Origin: Acidobacteriota bacterium
Lineage (GTDB): Bacteria > Acidobacteriota > Terriglobia > Acidiferrales > UBA7541
Direction of reading: 5' to 3'
Assembly: GCA_013289855.1 (NCBI GenBank)
Contig: JABCZD010000017.1
Location: 30,487-94,486, forward strand
Length of the DNA: 64,000 nt
The notes beneath the pieces are model-generated. The model was not told the DNA's origin. It worked only from the letters and a program-made list of their open reading frames with translations, and searched no databases. Shown in pieces: positions 42,709-51,508 of this stretch; position 1 is the stretch's first letter; every line of letters begins with the position of its first letter. The translations under genes and the position numbers were made by a program.

Positions 42709-42923
42709 ACCCGCTATTTCGCCGTTCGACGCGAGATAACACCCATCAGCAGAAAGGTTTGAGGCTGCGGGAGGAACTCGGGTAAACTAATGTCTGGGGG
42801 CAATCCCGCTTTTCGGGGAGGTTTGGGTCCGCGGTGCCGTAGAGTTTGCGGATTATCGACCGAGACGGACGTATTTGTTGGCCGCCTCGGATTTGCACGG
42901 AAGCGATTTTCTGAGGGTGATGA

Positions 42924-44426
42924 ATGCCGGATGTAATGAAGACATTGCTGTTGAACCCGCCAAGTTTTGAGAATTTCGATGGCGGAGCGAGTTCGCGTTG
43001 GCCTGCCACGCGTGAGATTGAGTCGTATTGGTATCCCGTTTGGCTGGCGTATCCCGCCGGGATGATTCCGGGCAGCCGTTTGCTGGACGCTTCGCCGCAC
43101 AAGGTGAACTGGCAGCAAACCGTGGACATTTGTAAAGACTACGAATTCCTGGTGCTGTTCACTTCCACCGTAGGCTTCGACAGCGACATCAAGCTGCTGC
43201 GCAAAATCAAGGAAGCCAACCCGTCGGTGAAAGTGGCTTTCGTCGGGCCTCAGGGACATATCAAGCCGAACGAGACCTTGCAAGCCAGCGAGGATATTGA
43301 TTTCGTGACGCACGGCGAACTGGATCACGCCGTTACGGAGTACGCGCACGGCAAACCGCTCAGCGAAATTCTGGGTGTCAGCTACCGCAAAGACGGCGAA
43401 ATCGTACACACTACGCACCGCGAGCAAATGCACACAGCGGAACTGGACGCGCTCCCGTTTGCGACCGATGCCTACAAACGCGATCTGCAGATCGAGCGCT
43501 ACAACGTGCCCTTCCTGCTACACCCTTTTGTTTCTTTTTACACCACGCGCGGCTGCCCGGCGATGTGCACCTTCTGCATGTGGCCGCAGACGATTTCCGG
43601 CCATGCGTGGCGCACGCGCTCGGTGGACAACGTGGTGCAGGAAGTCAAAAACACCATCGAGTATTTTCCGCAGATGAAGGAAATTTTCTTCGACGACGAT
43701 ACCTTCAATATTCGCAAGGATCGCGCGATCGAACTGAGCAAGAAATTCAAGCCGCTGAAATTTCAGTGGTCCTGCACCGCGCGCTGCCACAGCAAGTACG
43801 AAGAGCTGAAGGAAATGGCGGACGGCGGAGCGCGGCTGTTCATCGTGGGCTTCGAATCCGGCGACCCGCAAATTCTGAAGAACATCAAAAAAGGCGCCAC
43901 CGTGGAAATGGCGCGGGAGTTCATGAAGAACACCAAGAAAGTGGGCATCAAAGTCCACGGTGACTTCATCATCGGCCTGCCCGGCGAAACCAAGGAAACC
44001 ATTCAGAAGACCATCGATTTCGCCAAAGAACTCGATTGCGAGACGATCCAAGTTTCTTTGGCGCACGCCATGCCCGGCACCGAACTGCACACCTCGATGT
44101 CCGAGCAAGGTTTCCTCCGAGTGGAAGCGCTCGCGGATTCCGGCGGCCACCAGTTGCCGCACATCGAGTATCCGCATCTTTCCAAGACGGAAATGATGAC
44201 CGGTGTAAACCGCTTTTACGACCAATACTATTTCCGTCCCAAAGTTGTGTGGCGCATCGTGAAAGAAGCGTTGTGGGACGATTACGAGCGCAAGCGCTTG
44301 TATCACGAAGCCAATGCGTTCCTGAAGCTGCGCGCCGAACGCTGGAAGTGGGCGCGTTCCGGCGGCGACGCCGCTAAACCCATGATTTCCGTTTCGGCGC
44401 CGCCTTCGGCTTCCGGAAACGACTAG
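42924..44426 (+). CDS. hpnJ: Hopanoid-biosynthesis radical SAM protein HpnJ
   Basis: The 500-aa protein has an N-terminal B12-binding-like Rossmann region (about 5-150) and a radical SAM core with the cluster-binding C211-x3-C215-x2-C218 (RGCPAMCTFCMWPQ). The sequence closely fits HpnJ, which converts the ribose-derived hopanoid side chain to the cyclitol ring of bacteriohopanetetrol cyclitol ether. GAGGG lies upstream of the ATG at 42924. HpnI is encoded three genes on, with two small EamA proteins between. HpnK, HpnG and squalene-hopene cyclase are not in the window. Confidence 0.92.
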   Translation: MPDVMKTLLLNPPSFENFDGGASSRWPATREIESYWYPVWLAYPAGMIPGSRLLDASPHKVNWQQTVDICKDYEFLVLFTSTVGFDSDIKLLRKIKEANPSVKVAFVGPQGHIKPNETLQASEDIDFVTHGELDHAVTEYAHGKPLSEILGVSYRKDGEIVHTTHREQMHTAELDALPFATDAYKRDLQIERYNVPFLLHPFVSFYTTRGCPAMCTFCMWPQTISGHAWRTRSVDNVVQEVKNTIEYFPQMKEIFFDDDTFNIRKDRAIELSKKFKPLKFQWSCTARCHSKYEELKEMADGGARLFIVGFESGDPQILKNIKKGATVEMAREFMKNTKKVGIKVHGDFIIGLPGETKETIQKTIDFAKELDCETIQVSLAHAMPGTELHTSMSEQGFLRVEALADSGGHQLPHIEYPHLSKTEMMTGVNRFYDQYYFRPKVVWRIVKEALWDDYERKRLYHEANAFLKLRAERWKWARSGGDAAKPMISVSAPPSASGND

Positions 44427-44436
44427 CCTTCGAAAA

Positions 44437-44865
44437 ATGACGCACGAACGGCGGCTCCGCATCAAGACTTTGTTCATGGTCTTGCTGATGGTTGTGTGCG
44501 CGAATACGGGCGACTTGATGCTGAAGCGCGGCATGTCGCGCATTGGCGAAGTGCAACCATCTTTGGCGGGATTGACGCGGGCGTTTTCGCTTACCGTGTC
44601 CAATGAAAGCATCTGGATTGGCATCATTTTCCTCAGCGGATTCATGGTGAGTTACATGACCGTGCTCAGCTGGGCGGACTACAGCTACGTCATGCCCGCG
44701 GGGGCGTTCGGTTACGCGGTGCTGACGCTGCTGGCGGTGATCTTTCTGCACGAAGCGGTTTCTCCGCGCCGCTGGCTGGGCGTGCTTTTTATTTGCGTGG
44801 GCGTTTTGCTGGTGGGGCAGACGAAGCCGCGCACCACGCCCGAAGTTCGCGAGGCGCTGGCATGA
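44437..44865 (+). CDS. Half-size EamA/DMT membrane protein, first of a pair
   Basis: The 142-aa protein has four predicted membrane segments (TLFMVLLMVVCANTGDLML, IGIIFLSGFMVSYMTVLSW, MPAGAFGYAVLTLLAVIF, WLGVLFICVGVLLVG) and an EamA-like YSYVMPAGA turn. It is half the length of a standard 10-TM EamA protein, like the ArnE/ArnF or SMR proteins that work as heterodimers. It starts 10 bp after hpnJ, and its stop overlaps the start of the second small EamA gene (ATGA). A flippase or exporter role for a hopanoid or its sugar precursor is inferred from location only. Confidence 0.83.
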   Translation: MTHERRLRIKTLFMVLLMVVCANTGDLMLKRGMSRIGEVQPSLAGLTRAFSLTVSNESIWIGIIFLSGFMVSYMTVLSWADYSYVMPAGAFGYAVLTLLAVIFLHEAVSPRRWLGVLFICVGVLLVGQTKPRTTPEVREALA

Positions 44866-45233
44866 TCCGCTTTGCCATCGTTCTGGCGCTGTTGATTTTT
44901 GGCAGCACTGGCGGAGAAATTGCGATCACCTATGGCATGAAAGCGACTGGAGAACCAGAGCGTTTGCGTCCGAAAGAGATGCTGCAGTTTTTGGGGCGCG
45001 CATTATGCAATGGGTGGTTCTGGGTGGGCGCGCCGCTAATGGCCCTGGCGTTTTATGCGCTGCTGGTGCTGCTCTCGTGGGAGCCCATCAGCTTGGTCAT
45101 TCCCGCGTCGGCGTTGAGCTATGTGGTGGGCACGTTCGGTGCGAAGTATGTATTGGGAGAGAGCGTAAGCGCGGCGCGCTGGGCCGGTGTGATTCTGGTT
45201 TGCATCGGCGTGGCGCTGGTCGCCAAGGGGTGA
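44862..45233 (+). CDS. Half-size EamA/DMT membrane protein, second of a pair
   Basis: The 123-aa protein has four membrane segments (AIVLALLIFGSTGGEIAITY, WFWVGAPLMALAFYALLVLL, LVIPASALSYVVGTFGAKYVL, AGVILVCIGVALVAKG), with the EamA-type PISLVIPASALSYV turn. The ATG at 44862 overlaps the preceding stop by 4 bp, so the two halves should be made in equal amounts and could form a heterodimer. HpnI starts 17 bp downstream. Its function follows that of its partner. Confidence 0.83.
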   Translation: MIRFAIVLALLIFGSTGGEIAITYGMKATGEPERLRPKEMLQFLGRALCNGWFWVGAPLMALAFYALLVLLSWEPISLVIPASALSYVVGTFGAKYVLGESVSAARWAGVILVCIGVALVAKG

Positions 45234-45249
45234 AAGGCGGCGGCGCGTG

Positions 45250-46446
45250 ATGCACCTGCATGCGGCTTGGCGCTGGGTGGTGTTGCTGCTGGCAGCTGCC
45301 CCGCTCGCCTACTATGTTTTTTCCACGATCGCGGCGTGGCGATTTTTTCGGCGCGAACGTGCCCGCAACCTTCCTGAGTTCGCTCCGCCGGTAAGCATAT
45401 TGAAGGCGGTCCGCGGCGTTGATTTTGCCACGCACGAAAACTACTCCAGCTTTTGCCGCCAGAATTATCCCAATTACGAAATCATATTCGCGGTGAATGA
45501 TGCGGACGACCCCGCCGCCGCGCAGGTCCGACGCGTGATTCGGGAATTTCCCTACAGGGAGATTCGCCTGCTGGTCGGCGCGGACAATTTAGGCGCCAAT
45601 CGCAAGGTAAACAAACTCGCGCGCATGACCAGCGAGGCGCGCCATGAATTCCTGATTCTCGCCGATGGCGACGTTTGCGTTGGCCCAAACTTCTTGCGCG
45701 AAGTGGTTGCGCCATTCACCTCTGGAAACACTGGCGCCGTCACCTCGTTCTACGCGGGGATCGCCGAAAACAATCTCGGCGCGCAACTGGAAGCGATTGG
45801 TGCCGCCAGTGATTTTTTTGCCGGCGTTCTCATGGCTGACTGGATGGAGGGCATGCATTTCGCGTTGGGCGCGTCGATCGCCACCACCAAGATGTGGATC
45901 GGCAAAATCGGCGGCTTTGCACCGTTCGCCGATATGCTCGCTGACGACTACGAACTTGGCCGCCGCATTGCGGAAGCTGGCGGCGAAGTATTGCTCTCGC
46001 GCGAAATCGTCTGGACCATGTATCCGGCGCAGACTTTGCATAGTTTTTGGGAACATCAATTGCGCTGGGCTCGCACGGTGCGCCTCTGCCGCCCACTTTC
46101 TTATTTTGGATTGATCTTCACGCACGGACTGCCGTGGACGGTGCTGGCGTTCTTTGTCGCGCCGAACAGATGGCTCGGCGCTGCGTACGTCGCAGCCTAT
46201 CTGGTTTTGCGGCTGGGCATGGCCTGGACGGTGGGCGTATGGGGTGTGCATGACGAGACCGTGCGGAGAAAACCCTGGCTAATCCCACTGCGCGACGCCG
46301 TGAACTTTGTGGTTTGGTTGGCCAGCCTGTTTGGCAATAGCATCATCTGGGGCGGCGTAGAATATACAATAGATCGCGGTCGCATGACGCCGATGAGTCC
46401 TGTAAAAAGTGTGCAGAGCAAAACCGAATCCTCAATTTCGCATTGA
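45250..46446 (+). CDS. hpnI: Hopanoid-biosynthesis glycosyltransferase HpnI
   Basis: The 398-aa inner-membrane GT2/GT21-type glycosyltransferase has an N-terminal membrane anchor (VVLLLAAAPLAYYVFSTIAA), the opening PPVSILKAVRGVD, donor-site Asp residues in AVNDADD and LILADGDV, an ADDYELGRRI segment and the QLRWAR motif (Q/RxxRW) of ceramide-glucosyltransferase-like enzymes, followed by C-terminal membrane helices. HpnI adds N-acetylglucosamine to bacteriohopanetetrol, the step before HpnK and HpnJ. GTG 45247 and ATG 45250 are both possible starts. Confidence 0.92.
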   Translation: MHLHAAWRWVVLLLAAAPLAYYVFSTIAAWRFFRRERARNLPEFAPPVSILKAVRGVDFATHENYSSFCRQNYPNYEIIFAVNDADDPAAAQVRRVIREFPYREIRLLVGADNLGANRKVNKLARMTSEARHEFLILADGDVCVGPNFLREVVAPFTSGNTGAVTSFYAGIAENNLGAQLEAIGAASDFFAGVLMADWMEGMHFALGASIATTKMWIGKIGGFAPFADMLADDYELGRRIAEAGGEVLLSREIVWTMYPAQTLHSFWEHQLRWARTVRLCRPLSYFGLIFTHGLPWTVLAFFVAPNRWLGAAYVAAYLVLRLGMAWTVGVWGVHDETVRRKPWLIPLRDAVNFVVWLASLFGNSIIWGGVEYTIDRGRMTPMSPVKSVQSKTESSISH

Positions 46447-46739
46447 CGGCAAAATACAAGCCAGATGGACGCAAGATGCGGCAATGCCGCCATTTGCACA
46501 AGCGCAGCTGTTACTGCCACCTTCGTTGCGGCTGGCCTCGTTCGCGTGATATTCTTGCTTAACAAATAGGTTAATCGCTCGGTGCGATGCATGAGGTGGC
46601 ATCCTGCGGAAGCGCTCGCGGGAGGTGGCCAAAGTGAGTCATGCCCGAGTCGGCGAGGTCGAAACAGCAGTATTTTCGGACCTACCTGCGGCACACACCT
46701 AAACACCGTGGTGCGGTTAACGTTTTCGTTGTGAACTGC

Positions 46740-46814
46740 TGGGAGGTCGTCCAATTGGCAGGACTCCAGATTCTGAATCTGGCTATCCTGGTTCGAGTCC
46801 AGGCCTCCCAGCCA
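46740..46814 (+). tRNA. tRNA-Gln (CTG anticodon)
   Basis: A complete cloverleaf: acceptor TGGGAGG with CCTCCCA, anticodon loop TTCTGAA with CTG at 46773-46775, T-loop GGTTCGAGTCC, discriminator G and encoded CCA (46812-46814), 75 nt. It lies between the hopanoid cassette and the RND pump. Confidence 0.95.
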
Positions 46815-47096
46815 AATTTCAAAAAGTTAAGTAATTCCTCACAAAACTAAGAAATCCTTTGTAGTGGCGAAAGTTGTTATCGCCTCCGTTGGTTGTCCCT
46901 TCGTCGGTAAGAAAAAATACGTATCCCAACGGTCCCCAGAAGCATCCCTTTACACACAACCTGGGGATGTTAGCCGGGTCAATTGTGCAGGTGTAATTGC
47001 CGCAGACATCCAATCCAAAGCATTGGTGTGTTTGAAATAAGGTGCTCGAAAACGTAGGATGTGGGGCTCTCGTGGGGCGGGATGCTGGGGGAAAAG

Positions 47097-48299
47097 ATGG
47101 CGACGGGTTCGAAATACAAATTATGGATAGGCGGAGCGGTTGGCTTGGTCATCATTGGCCTAATCGTTGGAGCGCTGCGTCCAAAGCATGTATCTGGGGC
47201 GCCATCTGGTGCTGCGCCGGTGGAGGTCGTCAACGTTGAGCAGAAGGATGTTCCAATCTACGGCGAGTGGATTGGCACGCTGGACGGGTTAAGCAATGCC
47301 GACGTTCGGGCGCAGGTTACGGGCTACCTCCTGCGGCAGGGCTATCAGGAGGGCGCGTTCGTCAAGAAGGGACAGCTACTCTTCGAGATCGACCCGCGGC
47401 CGTTCCAGGCGGCTCTGGACCAAGCTGAGGGACAGTTGGCGCAGGCCAAGGCTTTGCTGGCGAATGCTCAGGCGGTACAAGGCCGAACGCAGTTGGACGT
47501 GGAGCGTTACGGTCCGCTGGCCAAAGAACAGGCCGCGAGCCAGCAGGATTTAGATAATGCTGTGCAAAATAATTTGGCCGCGAAGGCCACCGTGGCCACC
47601 GCCGAGGCGCAGATCAAAAGCAGTGAAGCAGCTGTCGAGACCGCCAAAATCAATCTGGATTTTACGCGGCTCATCGCACCCATCGATGGCATTGCGGGGC
47701 AGGCGCAACTGCAAGTGGGCGCGTTGGTGAATCTGACCAGTGGGCCGGTTACCTCCGTTTCCACTGTCGATCCGATCAAGGTTTATTTCACGGTCGGCGA
47801 GCCGCAGTATCTCGCCTGGCGAAAACGTTTCCCGACAGAAACTACGCGGGAGGCAGCCGACAAGAATCTGCGCCTCGAACTGATCTTGGCGGACGGCTCA
47901 ACATATCCGTACCAGGGCACTTTCTACTTTGCGGACCGCCAAGTCGATGTGGGCACGGGCGCGATTCGCATCGCCGGCCTGTTTCCAAATCCGGGAAATA
48001 TTCTGCGGCCGGGCGGTTACGGCAAGGTGCGCGCCGTGATCCGGCTTCAGCAAGGCGCGCTGCTGGTTCCGCAGCGTGCCGTGACCGAACTGCAAGGCGG
48101 ATACCAGGTTGCCGTCGTGGGTAGCGACAACAAGGTGGACATCCGCACCGTGACGGTCGGTGATCGCTCCGGTACGCAGTGGGTGATTTCAGAAGGCTTG
48201 AAACCGGGTGAAAGAGTCATCGCCGAAGGCGTGCAGAAGGTACACGCAGGCGCGCAGGTAGACCCCAAGCCTTTCCCGGCGCAGGCGAAGGACCGATAG
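47097..48299 (+). CDS. RND efflux periplasmic adaptor (AcrA/MexE-like)
   Basis: The 400-aa protein has an N-terminal membrane anchor (LWIGGAVGLVIIGLIVGAL), lipoyl halves (LDGLSNADVRAQVTGYL and LDFTRLIAPIDGIAGQAQLQVG), an alpha-hairpin (about 85-155), a beta-barrel (about 195-290) and a membrane-proximal domain. The frame opens at 47061, but ATG 47097 follows GGGGGAAAAG and gives the expected N-terminus. It is the first gene of a complete adaptor-pump-channel operon. No lipobox is present, so it is anchored by the helix. Confidence 0.93.
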   Translation: MATGSKYKLWIGGAVGLVIIGLIVGALRPKHVSGAPSGAAPVEVVNVEQKDVPIYGEWIGTLDGLSNADVRAQVTGYLLRQGYQEGAFVKKGQLLFEIDPRPFQAALDQAEGQLAQAKALLANAQAVQGRTQLDVERYGPLAKEQAASQQDLDNAVQNNLAAKATVATAEAQIKSSEAAVETAKINLDFTRLIAPIDGIAGQAQLQVGALVNLTSGPVTSVSTVDPIKVYFTVGEPQYLAWRKRFPTETTREAADKNLRLELILADGSTYPYQGTFYFADRQVDVGTGAIRIAGLFPNPGNILRPGGYGKVRAVIRLQQGALLVPQRAVTELQGGYQVAVVGSDNKVDIRTVTVGDRSGTQWVISEGLKPGERVIAEGVQKVHAGAQVDPKPFPAQAKDR

Positions 48300-48303
48300 G
48301 GCC

Positions 48304-51300
48304 ATGTCAAAATTTTTCATCAATCGTCCCATTGTCGCAATGGTGATCTCCATCGTTATGGTGATCGTTGGTGCTATCACCATCCTGAGTTTGCCGGTGG
48401 CGCAATTCCCCAGCATCGTTCCGCCGGAGATTCAAGTTCTGGCTACCTATGTCGGCGCGGACGCGCAAACCCTTGAGCAAGCGGTGGCCACGCCCATCGA
48501 GCAACAGATGAACGGCGTGGACAACATGAATTACATGTACTCGCTGAACGCCACCGGCAACTCCAGTACCAGCCTGATTGTGGACTTCGACGCGAAAACT
48601 GATCCGAATACCGATTACGTTCTGGCGCAAAGCCGTGAAACGCTGGCCGCTTCTCAGCTTCCCGTAGACGTTACCAATTACGGGGTCACGGTGCGGAAGT
48701 CCGTCACCGCCCCGCTCACTCTGATTGCCATTTACTCGCCGCACGGAACGTATGACGCCAACTTTCTGGCGAACTACGCGTACATCAATCTCGTGGACCC
48801 CATTCTGCGTTCGCCGGGCATTGGCAACGTTCAGGTATTCGGCTCTGGTCAGTACGCCATGCGGATGTGGGTGAAGCCCGACCAATTGGCCAAGCTCGGC
48901 GTAACCGTCACGGACATTATCAGTGCCATTCAAGCGCAAAACACCGTCAACCCGGCGGGGAAGGCGGGGGGCGAACCGGCACCCAAGGGCCAGGAATTCA
49001 CCTACTCGGTGCTCGCACAAGGCCGCCTGATCTCTCCGGAACAATTTGGGCAAATCGTGGTGCGCGAGACGCCCGACGGCGGCACGGTCCGCATCCGTGA
49101 TGTCGCGCGCATCGAGCTCGGTTCACAGGATTACAGCGTCGCCGGACGTTATAACGGAAAGCCCAGCGCCGTCATTGCCACATACCAATTGCCGGGCTCG
49201 AACGCGGTCGATGCCGCGGCCGGTGTGAACAAGCTGCTAGCCAAGTTGAAGGAACGCTTCCCGGAAGACCTGGATTCCGTCGTCGCGCTGGATACTACGC
49301 GGGCGGTTACGCAAGGCATGAAGGAAATCGTGGTAACGCTGCTGATCGCCTTAGGGCTGGTGATCCTGGTGGTCTATCTTTTCTTGCAAGGCTGGCGTGC
49401 CACGCTGATTCCGCTTCTTGCGGTGCCCGTCTCGCTGGTGGGCACGTTTGTATTGTTTCCGCTGTTTGGTTTCTCCATTAACACACTTTCGCTCTTTGGT
49501 CTGGTGCTGGCGATCGGTTTGGTCGTGGACGACGCCATCGTGGTGGTCGAAGGCGTGGAACGCCACATTGAAGAGGGCGTGACTCCCAAGGATGCCGCCT
49601 TGAAAGCCATGGAAGAACTTTCCGGCCCCGTCGTCGGCATCGCCTTGGTTCTCTCCGCCGTGTTTGTGCCTACCGCCTTCATCCCGGGAATTACCGGCAA
49701 GCTGTACCAGCAATTCGCCGTCACCATCGCCATTTCCGTGCTGTTCTCCGCGTTCAACGCGCTTACGCTCAGCCCGGCGCTTGCGGCTCTGCTCCTAAAA
49801 CCGAAAACGCCGAGCACGGGACTGCTGCAGCGATTTTTCAATTGGTTTAACCGCGTCTTTGAACGCGCCACAGACGGCTACGTGAGCTGGAGCGCCGTAT
49901 TGGTGAAGAAGACCGCAGTCGTGGTGGTTTTGCTTCTGGTCTTTTGCGTAGCAGGTGGTTTTTTCGCCAGCCGCATCCCGTCCAGTTTTCTTCCCGATGA
50001 GGACCAAGGCTATTTCTACGTGAACGTGCAACTTCCGAATGGTGCTTCGCTCGAACGCACCAGGGCGGTTACCGAGGATGTAGAAAAAACGCTGATGAAT
50101 ACGCCTGGGGTGCAGCACGTTACCTGCTTCCTGGGCTTCAGTCTGCTCAGTTTCGTGCGCACCACTTACAACTCCACCTTTTTTGTGACCTTTAAACCTT
50201 GGGATGAGCGCAAGACCAGAGATGAGCAATTTCAAACCATCAAGGCCCATCTGAACCAACAGCTGAGCAAGCTGCCCACCGCGGTGGCGTTCGGTTTTTC
50301 TCCGCCAGCCATTCCCGGCGTTGGAACTGCGGGCGGTTTCACATTCATTCTCGAAGATCGTTCGGGTGGCGATATTCAGTTCCTCGCCAAAAATCTTGCC
50401 ACCTTTCTGGAAGCCGCGCGCAAGCGGCCGGAAATCGTCAGCCTGAGCACAACTTTTCTGTCCAGCGTTCCGCAACAGTTCGTCGATGTGGACCGAGACA
50501 AAGTGCTGAAACAAGGCGTGGCCCTCAACGACGTCTATCGCACCATTCAGGCCTTTATGGGCGGATATTTCGTAAACTATTTCAATCGCTTTGGCCGGCA
50601 ATGGCAGGTGTACATCGAAGCTGAAGGCGAAGACCGCGCCAAGGCCGAAAATGTCGGCCAGTTCTACGTTCGCAACAACAAGGGACAGAACGTCCCCCTC
50701 TCCACTCTTACCACTATCAAGCCCAGCCTCGGCCCGGAATTTACTTTGCGCTTCAACGAATACCGTTCCGCGCAGATCAACGGCAGCGCAGGGCCGGGGT
50801 ACAGCGCGGATCAGGCCACGGCCGCCCTTGAAGATGTTTTCAAACAGACCATGCCGCGAGAGATGGGTTTCGATTATTCCGGCATCTCCTTTCAAGAACA
50901 AAAAGCGCGAGAAGGCGTTCCACCTGCGGTGATCTTTGGACTATCGCTGCTGTTCGTCTTTTTGATTCTGGCCGCGCTGTACGAAAGCTGGACGTTGCCT
51001 TTCAGCGTTCTGTTGAGCACGCCCGTAGCGGTTTTCGGAGCTTTTGGAATTCTCTTGTTGCGTCGTGTATTGCTCCGCGCATTTTTCCCGCCCTACCTGG
51101 TCCAGATTGAGACCGATGTCTATTCGCAAATTGGACTCGTCATGCTTATCGGCTTGGCTGCCAAGAACGCCATCTTGATCGTGGAGTTCGCGAAGGACGA
51201 ATTCGAGAAAGGAAAACCCCTGGCGGACGCCGCACTCGAGGGAGCCAGGCTCCGTCTGCGGCCGATTTTGATGACCTCTTTCGCTTTCATTCTAGGTTGC

Positions 51301-51507
51301 GTGCCGCTCTGGACCGCGTCCGGCGCCGGCGCCGTAGCCCGCCAAATCATGGGCACCACGGTGATCGGCGGAATGTTGGCCGCCAGCCTTATCGGCATCT
51401 TCTTCGTGCCGGGGATCTTTTATATGGTGGAGAAGTGGTCCAGCGCCGGCCAGGAACACGCTTCGGGAGCGTTGCCGACTACTCCTGCTCCGGCGGAGGG
51501 AGACTGA
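48304..51507 (+). CDS. RND multidrug efflux transporter, HAE1 family (AcrB/MexF-like)
   Basis: The 1067-aa protein has the full RND layout: TM1 (FINRPIVAMVISIVMVIVGAITI), a first porter domain (about 40-330), TM2-6 with the proton-relay pair in GLVVDDAIVVVEGVERH, a second porter domain (about 560-870), and TM8-12 with GLAAKNAILIVEFAKDE. FLPDEDQGYFYVNVQLPNGASLERT is typical of the HAE1 subfamily. It uses the proton gradient to export hydrophobic compounds or drugs with its neighbours. It starts 4 bp after the adaptor stop. Confidence 0.96.
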   Translation: MSKFFINRPIVAMVISIVMVIVGAITILSLPVAQFPSIVPPEIQVLATYVGADAQTLEQAVATPIEQQMNGVDNMNYMYSLNATGNSSTSLIVDFDAKTDPNTDYVLAQSRETLAASQLPVDVTNYGVTVRKSVTAPLTLIAIYSPHGTYDANFLANYAYINLVDPILRSPGIGNVQVFGSGQYAMRMWVKPDQLAKLGVTVTDIISAIQAQNTVNPAGKAGGEPAPKGQEFTYSVLAQGRLISPEQFGQIVVRETPDGGTVRIRDVARIELGSQDYSVAGRYNGKPSAVIATYQLPGSNAVDAAAGVNKLLAKLKERFPEDLDSVVALDTTRAVTQGMKEIVVTLLIALGLVILVVYLFLQGWRATLIPLLAVPVSLVGTFVLFPLFGFSINTLSLFGLVLAIGLVVDDAIVVVEGVERHIEEGVTPKDAALKAMEELSGPVVGIALVLSAVFVPTAFIPGITGKLYQQFAVTIAISVLFSAFNALTLSPALAALLLKPKTPSTGLLQRFFNWFNRVFERATDGYVSWSAVLVKKTAVVVVLLLVFCVAGGFFASRIPSSFLPDEDQGYFYVNVQLPNGASLERTRAVTEDVEKTLMNTPGVQHVTCFLGFSLLSFVRTTYNSTFFVTFKPWDERKTRDEQFQTIKAHLNQQLSKLPTAVAFGFSPPAIPGVGTAGGFTFILEDRSGGDIQFLAKNLATFLEAARKRPEIVSLSTTFLSSVPQQFVDVDRDKVLKQGVALNDVYRTIQAFMGGYFVNYFNRFGRQWQVYIEAEGEDRAKAENVGQFYVRNNKGQNVPLSTLTTIKPSLGPEFTLRFNEYRSAQINGSAGPGYSADQATAALEDVFKQTMPREMGFDYSGISFQEQKAREGVPPAVIFGLSLLFVFLILAALYESWTLPFSVLLSTPVAVFGAFGILLLRRVLLRAFFPPYLVQIETDVYSQIGLVMLIGLAAKNAILIVEFAKDEFEKGKPLADAALEGARLRLRPILMTSFAFILGCVPLWTASGAGAVARQIMGTTVIGGMLAASLIGIFFVPGIFYMVEKWSSAGQEHASGALPTTPAPAEGD

Positions 51508-51508
51508 G

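Noticed and set aside
43518..44645. 375-aa frame antisense to hpnJ
   Set aside because: hpnJ on the other strand has the radical SAM cysteines and full length; the antisense frame shows no motif.
49795..50901. 368-aa frame antisense to the RND pump gene
   Set aside because: Shadow of a 1067-aa gene with full RND motifs.
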